A stretch of DNA of 64,000 nt from Sphingomonas sp. AOB5 (GTDB lineage: Bacteria > Pseudomonadota > Alphaproteobacteria > Sphingomonadales > Sphingomonadaceae). This document shows, piece after piece, positions 52,309 to 60,794 of this stretch (its first letter is position 1; the number at the start of each line of letters is the position of its first letter). The DNA lies in the NCBI RefSeq assembly GCF_029433115.1, contig NZ_JARNTV010000016.1, forward strand, positions 1 through 64,000. Direction: 5' to 3'. The notes beneath the pieces are model-generated. The model did not search any database. It was not told the origin of the DNA and saw only the letters and a program-made list of their open reading frames with translations. A program made the position numbers and the translations under genes.

Positions 52309-53417
52309 CGCGTCACCCTTGTCACGGTGATGCGCTTCCTGTCGAGCGACTGGGTCACCAGATCGCGGATCGCGTCGGGCACGAAGACGAGGCCGAGCAG
52401 GAAGACGGGGGCGACCATCAGGCCCCAGTAGAAGGTGTCGAGCCGGGCGAAGATGCCGATCACCAGCGCGTAGGCGGAAAGGATCGCGATCATGCGCAGG
52501 CCCAGTGGGTCGTTCCACGCCGCCCAGCCGGTCAGCGCCAGTCCGACCAACAGCGCGCCGGCCCAGAGCGGGAGCAGCTGGAGCGCGGTGGCGAGGGTGA
52601 GCGATTTCACGAACAGGCCGAAGCCTTGCAGTCCTGCCCAGCCCGGCGACATGGCGTCGAGCGGGCCGGTGACGCCGCTGACCGCATAGGCATGGACGCC
52701 GAGCGCGGCGCCGAATGCGGCGAGTGCGATGCCCCAGCCGATCGCTTCGCGCCGCTCGCCCTCCAGCCAGGCAAAGGCGAGCATGATGATGGCGTAGAGC
52801 GCCGCGGTCTCGCGGATCAGCATCGCGGCGAGCGCGATCGCGACCGGCTCGATCCAGCGGCCGGGTTTGCGCATGCCGAGCGAGAGCGCGACGAGCAGCC
52901 CTGCCCAGATCTCGTGGAAGGCGACCAGCCCCGGCTGGGCGAAGGCGAGCAAAGATCCGGCAAGCAGGATCGCCGCCGCCAGCATCGGCGCGAGGCGCGG
53001 CAGAGCCGGGCGCAGGCGCAGCATCCAGGTGACCGCGACGGTGAGTGCGAGCATCAGTTGCAGCAGTTGTGGTGCCCATGGCGGCAGCGCGGCGAGGATC
53101 GTCGCGAGGCCAGGCAGGCGGAAGGTGAGGAAGGGGCGCAACGGATAGTCCCCGGCGCGCAGCGCGTCAGCGGCAACGGCGTAATAGCTCCCGCCGCCTT
53201 TGATACCCGCGACGATGTTCTCGTAGAGCATCAGGTCGGTCTGCGGCCGCTCGCCGCCGCTGATCGCGCCGAGCTCGGGCGGATTGGCCACCGTGAGCGC
53301 GGTGAGCGTCGCGAGGAGCAGCGTCAGCACGATCGCAATGCCGATCCGCGCATGCCCGCGCTTGAACGAGGCGAAACGGGTCGGGGCGGCGAGCCAGAAG
53401 GGCGTGGTGCGTGCCAT
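52305..53417 (-). CDS. Multi-pass membrane protein, possibly glycosyltransferase-like
   Basis: The 370-aa protein has about nine to ten membrane helices with short polar loops, such as RPFLTFRLPGLATILAALPPW after the first helix and a mid-protein RETAALY motif. The overall look is that of GT39/GT87-type polyprenyl-sugar transferases, but I cannot identify catalytic residues with confidence. It is coupled to coaBC, probably only for expression. Function is unknown. Confidence 0.7.
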   Translation of the reverse strand: MARTTPFWLAAPTRFASFKRGHARIGIAIVLTLLLATLTALTVANPPELGAISGGERPQTDLMLYENIVAGIKGGGSYYAVAADALRAGDYPLRPFLTFRLPGLATILAALPPWAPQLLQLMLALTVAVTWMLRLRPALPRLAPMLAAAILLAGSLLAFAQPGLVAFHEIWAGLLVALSLGMRKPGRWIEPVAIALAAMLIRETAALYAIIMLAFAWLEGERREAIGWGIALAAFGAALGVHAYAVSGVTGPLDAMSPGWAGLQGFGLFVKSLTLATALQLLPLWAGALLVGLALTGWAAWNDPLGLRMIAILSAYALVIGIFARLDTFYWGLMVAPVFLLGLVFVPDAIRDLVTQSLDRKRITVTRVTR

Positions 53418-53519
53418 GCCCGGTGGGGTTACACGCCGGGGACGGGGAGTGTCGAGGGGAGGCGCATACAAGTCGGCCGGTCCTACCCATTATGGATATA
53501 TGTGGACGCCTTCGCCTCG

Positions 53520-54473
53520 ATGGGTCACATGACGGCCGTGTCCCGGCGTTCTCCCGATATCTGCCTGCGCCAGCTGATCCGCCTGCGGACCGAAATGGAA
53601 GTCGCCTCGGTGCAGATGGCCACCGAGATATTCCCCGATTTCTATCACGGCATCGAATATGGCGTGGTCGCGCGGGTCTGCCTGCCGGACTGGATCCGGG
53701 GCGACGTGCTGGAGCGCCCGGAGGTGGCGGAGCGCAGCATCTCGATCCGCAAGATCGCGCTGTCGACCGGTCGTGCGCCCGAAACGACGCGGCGGCGGGT
53801 GAACCGGATGTGCGGGCTGGGGATGTTCGCCGTATCGCCGCGCGGCGTCTCGCTGGCGGTGACGCCGGAGAATGAAGCGCTGGCGTTGCGTTATTTCCTG
53901 GAGGTGCACGACCGGTTCGTGCGGCTGATCGAGGATGTCTCGGTGACCTGCGATCTGGAGTGGAATGTTACCGCTAGGCGCTCCTTCGGGATCGGCGATG
54001 TGCTGGAACGGGCGATCGATTCGCTGCTGCTGTCGGTCGATACCTATCGGATGACCGGGAATACCGGGCTGGCGCATCTGCTGTGGGGGGCGCTGACGAT
54101 GATCGCGGTGCGCGGGGTTACCTATGATCCGGTGCTCAGCCGTCTTTATGCCGACGCGATCCCGCCGGACGAGCTGCGGGTCGGGATCTCGTTGCGGCGG
54201 CTGGCTGCGACATTATCGATCCCCTACGCGACGGCGTGGCGGCAGATGCAGGCGCTGGAAGCCGGCGGGCTGGTGACGCGGATCGATGCGGAGCGCTGGA
54301 CGGTGCTGACGCGCAACCTGCTGCAGGAGAGCGTGCGCCATGTGAGCGCCGCGCCGAGCGTGCTGGTGTTCAACAAGATCCGCGAACTGGCCATGATGGG
54401 CCTGGATCCGGCTCATGCCGCGGCATATTACCGGGTCGGACGGCCCCCGCTGGCGCAGCCCGATCCGGTGTAG
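53520..54473 (+). CDS. Cytoplasmic protein with two winged-helix segments, probable regulator
   Basis: The 317-aa protein contains two regions that read as winged-helix DNA-binding units. One is near residues 75-120 (SIRKIALSTGRAPETTRRRVNRMCGLGMF) and the other near 225-275 (SLRRLAATLSIPYATAWRQMQALEAGGLV). A helical domain lies between them. This points to DNA binding, but no known regulator family is obvious. Two in-frame ATGs (53520 and 53529) are possible, with no clear ribosome site. It is divergent from the membrane-protein gene and convergent with the cupin gene. Confidence 0.65.
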   Translation: MGHMTAVSRRSPDICLRQLIRLRTEMEVASVQMATEIFPDFYHGIEYGVVARVCLPDWIRGDVLERPEVAERSISIRKIALSTGRAPETTRRRVNRMCGLGMFAVSPRGVSLAVTPENEALALRYFLEVHDRFVRLIEDVSVTCDLEWNVTARRSFGIGDVLERAIDSLLLSVDTYRMTGNTGLAHLLWGALTMIAVRGVTYDPVLSRLYADAIPPDELRVGISLRRLAATLSIPYATAWRQMQALEAGGLVTRIDAERWTVLTRNLLQESVRHVSAAPSVLVFNKIRELAMMGLDPAHAAAYYRVGRPPLAQPDPV

Positions 54474-54474
54474 G

Positions 54475-54957
54475 TCATTTCGGCGGGCCGGGGAGATATT
54501 GCGCGTCGGTGACCGGCTCCATCCAGGTGACCGGGCTGCCGTTCAGCGCTTCCTGGATCGCGATATGGGTCATCGCCGTGGTGGGGGTGGCGCCGTGCCA
54601 GTGGCGATGGCCGGGCGGGCACCAGATCGTGTCCCCCGCGCGAATCTCGGTGATCGGGCCGCCCTCGCACTGGGTCCAGCCGGTGCCGGCGGTGACGATC
54701 AGGGTCTGGCCGAGCGGATGGGTATGCCAGTTGGTGCGGGCGCCCGGCTCGAAGGTGACGGTGGCGCCCATCACTCGCGACGGGGCGGGCCGCTCGAACC
54801 GGTTGTCCAGCCGCACGCGACCGGTGAAAAACTCGGCCGGGCCGGCGGTGGAGGGCTGCGATCCGTTGCGGATGATCTCCATCGAACTGCTCCGTTGCTG
54901 CGCGTCGGCATGCCCCGTCAGGGAAATGCCGATCAGCGCGATTGCCACTCGCTTCAC
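54475..54957 (-). CDS. Secreted cupin-domain protein (GTG start)
   Basis: The 160-aa protein has a signal peptide (cleavage near ADAQ, about residue 20) and a single cupin barrel. The metal motif reads [19 protein letters not shown], followed by [19 protein letters not shown]. Similar proteins occur beside alcohol dehydrogenases and aldo/keto reductases in proteobacteria, but the substrate is not known. The GTG at 54957 overlaps the ADH stop (GTGA), so it is translated with the oxidoreductase. Confidence 0.82.
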   Translation of the reverse strand: MKRVAIALIGISLTGHADAQQRSSSMEIIRNGSQPSTAGPAEFFTGRVRLDNRFERPAPSRVMGATVTFEPGARTNWHTHPLGQTLIVTAGTGWTQCEGGPITEIRAGDTIWCPPGHRHWHGATPTTAMTHIAIQEALNGSPVTWMEPVTDAQYLPGPPK

Positions 54958-56006
54958 GCGGCGAGCGAGGCGTTGTCGATGACGAAGCGATACTTCACGT
55001 CGCTGCGCTGCATGCGGTCATAGGCTTCGTCGATCGCCTGGACCTGGATCATCTCGATCTCCGAGACGATGCCGTTCGCCGCGCAGAAATCGAGCATCTC
55101 CTGCGTCTCGGCGATGCCGCCGATCAGCGAACCGGCAATAGCCTTGCGCTTGAAGATCAGCGCCGACACGTCGGGCGAGGGATGCGGATGCTCGGGCACG
55201 CCGACCAGGCAGAGCGTGCCGTCGCGCTTGAGCAACGCGGTATAGGCGTCGAGATCGTGGCTGGCGGCGACGGTGTTCAGGATGAAATCGAACGTGCCGG
55301 CATGCGCCGCCATCTCGTCCGCATTGCGCGAGACGATCACCTCGTCGGCGCCCAGATCGAGCGCATCCTGACGCTTGCCCTCCGACGTGGTGAAAGCGAC
55401 GGTATGGGCACCGAGCGCATGGGCGAGCTTCACGCCCATATGGCCGAGACCGCCGATGCCGACGATGCCGACCTTCTTGCCCGGGCCCGCATTCCAGTGG
55501 CGCAGCGGCGACCATGTGGTGATGCCCGCGCACAGCAACGGCGCGACCGCAGCGAGCTGTTCCTCGGCATGGGTGATCTTCAACACGAACTTGTCGCTGA
55601 CGGTGATGCGCTGCGAATAGCCGCCCAGCGTGTGGCCCGGCGCATCCGGCGTGACGCCGTTATAGGTGCCGGTGAAGCCGTTTTCGCAGAATTGCTCCAG
55701 CCCTTCTGCGCACGACGCGCAATGCTGGCAGCTGTCGACGAGGCAGCCGACGCCGACCGTGTCGCCGACCTTGAAGTTCGTCACATGCTCGCCGACCGCG
55801 CTGACATGGCCGACGATCTCGTGGCCGGGGACGCAGGGATAGATGGTGCCGCCCCATTCGGAGCGGACGGTGTGGAGGTCCGAATGGCAGACGCCGCAAT
55901 AGGCGATGTCGATCTGGACATCGTGCGGGCCGGGTGCGCGGCGTTCGATGTCGAGGGATTCGAGCGGCTTGTCGGCGGCGTAGGCGCCATAGGCTTTGAC
56001 GGTCAT
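54954..56006 (-). CDS. Zinc-dependent NAD(P) alcohol/aldehyde reductase (YahK/CAD-like)
   Basis: The 350-aa MDR protein has the catalytic zinc site [16 protein letters not shown], the GHE motif ([10 protein letters not shown]), four cysteines for structural zinc ([15 protein letters not shown]) and the nucleotide-binding [17 protein letters not shown]. It is of the cinnamyl-alcohol dehydrogenase/YahK type that reduces aldehydes. It lies between an aldo/keto reductase and a cupin on the same strand, with a LysR regulator divergently placed. Confidence 0.93.
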   Translation of the reverse strand: MTVKAYGAYAADKPLESLDIERRAPGPHDVQIDIAYCGVCHSDLHTVRSEWGGTIYPCVPGHEIVGHVSAVGEHVTNFKVGDTVGVGCLVDSCQHCASCAEGLEQFCENGFTGTYNGVTPDAPGHTLGGYSQRITVSDKFVLKITHAEEQLAAVAPLLCAGITTWSPLRHWNAGPGKKVGIVGIGGLGHMGVKLAHALGAHTVAFTTSEGKRQDALDLGADEVIVSRNADEMAAHAGTFDFILNTVAASHDLDAYTALLKRDGTLCLVGVPEHPHPSPDVSALIFKRKAIAGSLIGGIAETQEMLDFCAANGIVSEIEMIQVQAIDEAYDRMQRSDVKYRFVIDNASLAA

Positions 56007-56034
56007 TTTCAGCTCCCTGGGATAAGATTTTGAA

Positions 56035-57135
<1,101 letters not shown>

Positions 57136-57137
57136 AT

Positions 57138-58031
57138 ATGCGGCGCGAGGAGCTGGCCGATCTGAGCGTGTTCCTGGCAGTGGCCGAGGCGCGCAGCTTC
57201 ACCCGCGCGGCGGCGCAGCTGGGCACGTCGCAATCGGCGCTGAGCCATACGATCCGGCGGCTGGAGACGCGCCTGGACGTGCGGCTGCTGAGCCGGACGA
57301 CGCGGCGGGTGATGCCGACCGAGGCGGGCGAGCGGCTGCTTCAGACCCTGCGCCCGGCGTTCGACGATATCGATGCGGAGCTCTCCGCGCTGACCGAATT
57401 GCGCAAGACGCCGGCGGGACGGGTACGGATTACCGCCAGTCCCGATGCGGCCAATCTGGTGCTGTGGCCCGCGCTGGAGCCACTGTTGCTGATGCACCCG
57501 GAGATCCAGGTGGAGATCAGCGCGGATTCGTCGCTGACCGATATCGTCGCCGAGCGGTTCGACGCCGGGGTGCGGCTGAGCGAGCAGGTGGCGAAGGACA
57601 TGATCGCGGTGCGGATCGGGCCGGACCTGTGCATGGCGACGGTGGCTTCGCCCGATTATCTCGCCCGGCGCGGTGTGCCGCAGGCGCCGCAGGATCTGGC
57701 CGGGCATGACTGCATCAACCTCCGGCTGAAGACGCTGGGCGGGCTTTACGCCTGGGAATTCGAGCAGGACGGGCGCGAGATACGGGTGCGGGTGGAAGGC
57801 CAGCTGATCTTCAACGAGGTCTCGATGATCCTCTCCGCCGCGCGTGCGGGCTATGGGTTGATCCATTTGCCCGACAATATCGTGGCGGCGGATATCGCGG
57901 CGGGCAGGCTGGTGCGGGTGCTGCAGCCCTATTGCCCGCCCTTTTCGGGCTATCACCTCTATTATCCCAGCCGCCGCCAGCTTTCCCCGGCCTTCGCGCT
58001 GATCATCGAGGCGTTGCGGTATCGCGGCTGA
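57138..58031 (+). CDS. LysR-family transcriptional regulator
   Basis: The 297-aa protein has a classic N-terminal HTH (LADLSVFLAVAEARSFTRAAAQLGTSQSALSHTIRRLETRL). The effector-binding domain has PAGRVRITASPDA and GRLVRVLQPYCPPFSGYHLYYPSRRQLSPAF, the pattern of regulators that face oxidoreductase genes. It is divergent from the aldo/keto reductase with two dyads in between. It probably controls the reductase-ADH-cupin genes. The inducer is unknown. Confidence 0.94.
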   Translation: MRREELADLSVFLAVAEARSFTRAAAQLGTSQSALSHTIRRLETRLDVRLLSRTTRRVMPTEAGERLLQTLRPAFDDIDAELSALTELRKTPAGRVRITASPDAANLVLWPALEPLLLMHPEIQVEISADSSLTDIVAERFDAGVRLSEQVAKDMIAVRIGPDLCMATVASPDYLARRGVPQAPQDLAGHDCINLRLKTLGGLYAWEFEQDGREIRVRVEGQLIFNEVSMILSAARAGYGLIHLPDNIVAADIAAGRLVRVLQPYCPPFSGYHLYYPSRRQLSPAFALIIEALRYRG

Positions 58032-58033
58032 GC

Positions 58034-60088
58034 CTATTGCGCCGGCTTGGTCCGGTATTTGTCGAACCATGCGAGGATCGCCCCGGCCTTGGCGGCGCTC
58101 TGTGACGGCCGTGCGGCGATGCCGCCATGGCTGGCGCCGGGAACCTTCACCAGCGCGGTGGGCACGCGGCGGATCTGGAGCGCGGCATAGAGCTGTTCGC
58201 TCTCGCTGACGGGCGTGCGGTAGTCCTCGGCGCCGACCACCACCAGCGTGGGCGTGGTGATGTTGCCGACGACGCTGAGCGGCGAGCGCTTCCAATAACC
58301 CATCGGGTCTTCCCAGGGCAGCTTGGTGAACCAGTAGCGCGAGGTGAAGACGGTCATGTCCATGGTCAGCGCCTCGCTGATCCAGTTGATGACCGGCTTC
58401 TGCGCCGCCGCGGCCTTGAACCGCTTGGTCTTGCCGACGATCCAGGTGGTCAGCACGCCGCCGCCCGATCCGCCGGTGACGAACAGATTGTCGGGATCGG
58501 CCACACCCATCTCGATCGCCTTGTCGACCGAGGCGATCAGATCGTCATAGTCCGGGCCGGGATAATTCTTGTCGATCAGGTTGGCGAAATCCTCGCCATA
58601 GGAGGTCGATCCGCGCGGATTGACGTAGAGCACCGCATAGCCCGACGCGGCATAGAGCTGGTTGTCGGTCGAGAACCAGGGGCCGTATGCGGTGTGCGGG
58701 CCGCCATGGATTTCGAGGATCAGCGGCACGCGGGTGCCGGGCTTGTAGCCGGGCGGGGTCACCAGCCAGGACTGGATCTCCTTGCCGTCGGGCGCCTTGG
58801 TCCGCACCTCCTGCACCTGACCCAGCGTCTTGGCGCCGAGCGTCTCTTCGTTCAGGCGGGTCAGGCGGCGCGATGCGCCTCCCACCGGCAGGACGAAGAT
58901 ATCGGCCGGGCGCAATGTCGAGCCGCCGGTATAGGCCATGGTGCCGTTCTTCGCGATGCTGAAGCTGCCGCCGGCATAGGGGCGGTCGAGCTGTGCCGGG
59001 GCGAGGGTCTGGGCCATCGGGATCGCCTTGCCGTCGAGCGGGATGCGGCCGACGCGGACGATGCCGTAATATTCGTAGGACACGATCAGCGACTTGCCGT
59101 CGGCGGCCCACACCGCACTGTCGATGCTGACGTCGAGCGAGGCGGTGAGCGACCGCGCGCCGCTGCCGTCACGGTTCATCACGTACAGCTCGGTATTCTC
59201 ATAGCTGCGGCGGGTGTCGTCGAAGCCGAGATAGGCGATCTTCGTCCCGTCCGGGGAGATGATCGGCGCGCCGTCCGGTCCGTCGCGACTGGTGAGCGGG
59301 CGGATGTCGCCGCTGGCGATGTCGAGGGCATAGACTTCGGAATTGAAGCTGCGTTCCCAATCGTCGCCGCGCACCGTGCTGAACAGGATCGACTTGCCAT
59401 CCGGGGTCCAGGCGAGCGGGCCGGCATCGTGCATGTCGCCGAAGGTGAGTTGGCGCGGGGCGCCGCCATCGGCCGAGACGACGAAGATGTGATCGAAGCC
59501 GGGCTTCACATAGCCGCCGCCGTCGTTGCGATAGGTGACCTTGTCGATCACTTCGAGCGGGGCCGCCCATTGCGCACCCTCGGGCTTGGCAAGCGGCTTG
59601 CCGAGCTGGAGGCCGGGACCGGCGACGGGGAGGATATAGGCGATGCGGGTGCCGTCCGGGGACCAGGCGATGCTGCCGGGCGTATCGGGCAGGTTGGTAA
59701 TGCGTGCGGTCGCGCCGCTGTCCATCCAGCGGACAAAGAGCTGCACGCCATTGCCCTCGGCCGAAGAGATATAGGCGAGGCGCTTGCCGTCCGCGGACCA
59801 GCGCGGGCTCATATGGCTGCCGGGGCCGGTGACGAGCGGGCTTTGCACGCCGCTACGTACGTCGATCAGCCAGATCGTCGCACGGGCGCGATCGCTCATG
59901 ATGTCGTTGGAGCGGCGGACATAGGCGATGATCGACCCGTCCGGACTGATCTGCGGATCGGTGGCGACTTCGAGGTCGAACAGATCCTGTCCGGTGAAGA
60001 TGCGGTTTGGGCCGGGCACCGGCGCAGGCTGGGCGAGCGCCGGAACCGCGACGGCACAAAGGCCAAGGGCAAGCATGTGGCGCAGCAT
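58034..60088 (-). CDS. Secreted S9-family prolyl-oligopeptidase-like serine peptidase
   Basis: The 684-aa protein has a signal peptide (cleavage after ALAQ, about residue 20), an N-terminal beta-propeller built from WSPDGTRIAY-type TolB/WD repeats, and a C-terminal hydrolase domain. The catalytic residues are S541 (GGSGGG), D622 (AEDYRTP) and H654 (ASHGG). It resembles the acylaminoacyl-peptidase group of S9 enzymes that trim peptides in the periplasm. The ATG at 60088 has GGGAGGAATA upstream. It is convergent with the LysR gene. Confidence 0.94.
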   Translation of the reverse strand: MLRHMLALGLCAVAVPALAQPAPVPGPNRIFTGQDLFDLEVATDPQISPDGSIIAYVRRSNDIMSDRARATIWLIDVRSGVQSPLVTGPGSHMSPRWSADGKRLAYISSAEGNGVQLFVRWMDSGATARITNLPDTPGSIAWSPDGTRIAYILPVAGPGLQLGKPLAKPEGAQWAAPLEVIDKVTYRNDGGGYVKPGFDHIFVVSADGGAPRQLTFGDMHDAGPLAWTPDGKSILFSTVRGDDWERSFNSEVYALDIASGDIRPLTSRDGPDGAPIISPDGTKIAYLGFDDTRRSYENTELYVMNRDGSGARSLTASLDVSIDSAVWAADGKSLIVSYEYYGIVRVGRIPLDGKAIPMAQTLAPAQLDRPYAGGSFSIAKNGTMAYTGGSTLRPADIFVLPVGGASRRLTRLNEETLGAKTLGQVQEVRTKAPDGKEIQSWLVTPPGYKPGTRVPLILEIHGGPHTAYGPWFSTDNQLYAASGYAVLYVNPRGSTSYGEDFANLIDKNYPGPDYDDLIASVDKAIEMGVADPDNLFVTGGSGGGVLTTWIVGKTKRFKAAAAQKPVINWISEALTMDMTVFTSRYWFTKLPWEDPMGYWKRSPLSVVGNITTPTLVVVGAEDYRTPVSESEQLYAALQIRRVPTALVKVPGASHGGIAARPSQSAAKAGAILAWFDKYRTKPAQ

Positions 60089-60152
60089 CTTATTCCTCCC
60101 GCTCAGGTGGCGGCAGCATGCGGAATTCGGCGGCAGTCGCAAGAGGGGCCTG

Positions 60153-60794
60153 TTACCGGGTCGGCGTCCCGGCAGCGGTGCAGCGTGTTTGCCACTCATA
60201 GGGCAGGGTCGAGGGCATGGGCTGCTGCATCGCCACCTCCATTATCTTGGCTTTCTTTCCCGGAGGGCCGAAGCGGACAAAGAGGCGCACGGGCACGACG
60301 ATGCCGGGATCGAGCGGACCGTCACAGCTTGCCGGCGCCGGGCCAGCGGGCACCTCACCGACGTGAAGGACGAGCAGATGGCGGGGACGCAGCGTCGCCG
60401 GGCCATAGGCATTGCGCTTCCCGTCCATCAGTTCGGGCGGCGCCTGACGCGGATCGTCGAGCGTGACGCCCTGCACATGCACATCGGTCCGGTCGCGATT
60501 GAGCAGCGCGACATATATCGTAGGGGGTGGCACCGGCGGGAGCGGTTCCGCGGCCGACCTGTTGTCATTCCTGGCAGCCGATCCGACGGCGGTGGCGCCC
60601 GTCTCTGTAACCGCTGGATCTGCGGATTCGGCGGATGCGGGCTCCCATACCGGCGCGGGGATATCGGTCGGGCCGTCGGGCAGCGGCGCCGGCGCGAGAT
60701 ACCAATTCGCGACGAGATCGGGGCGTTCCCAGCACGCCGCGAGTGGCAGCGACAGGGCGAGCGCCAGCGCGACGCGCAACGGTCTGGCGTGCAT
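60153..60794 (-). CDS. Proline-rich lipoprotein of unknown function
   Basis: The 213-aa protein has a lipoprotein signal (LPLAAC, lipidated C21), a proline/alanine-rich linker (to about residue 92) and a small beta-rich domain starting TIYVALLNRDRTDVHVQGVTLDD. I recognise no family. The ATG at 60794 shares a base with the patatin stop (TGATG), while a GTG one codon earlier (60797) is also possible. Coupled translation suggests that it works with the patatin protein. Confidence 0.75.
   Translation of the reverse strand: MHARPLRVALALALSLPLAACWERPDLVANWYLAPAPLPDGPTDIPAPVWEPASAESADPAVTETGATAVGSAARNDNRSAAEPLPPVPPPTIYVALLNRDRTDVHVQGVTLDDPRQAPPELMDGKRNAYGPATLRPRHLLVLHVGEVPAGPAPASCDGPLDPGIVVPVRLFVRFGPPGKKAKIMEVAMQQPMPSTLPYEWQTRCTAAGTPTR

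Noticed and set aside
58127..60466. A 779-codon open frame on the plus strand
   Set aside because: It is the complement of the S9 peptidase gene, whose signal peptide, propeller and catalytic triad are all intact. The antisense product is low-complexity.
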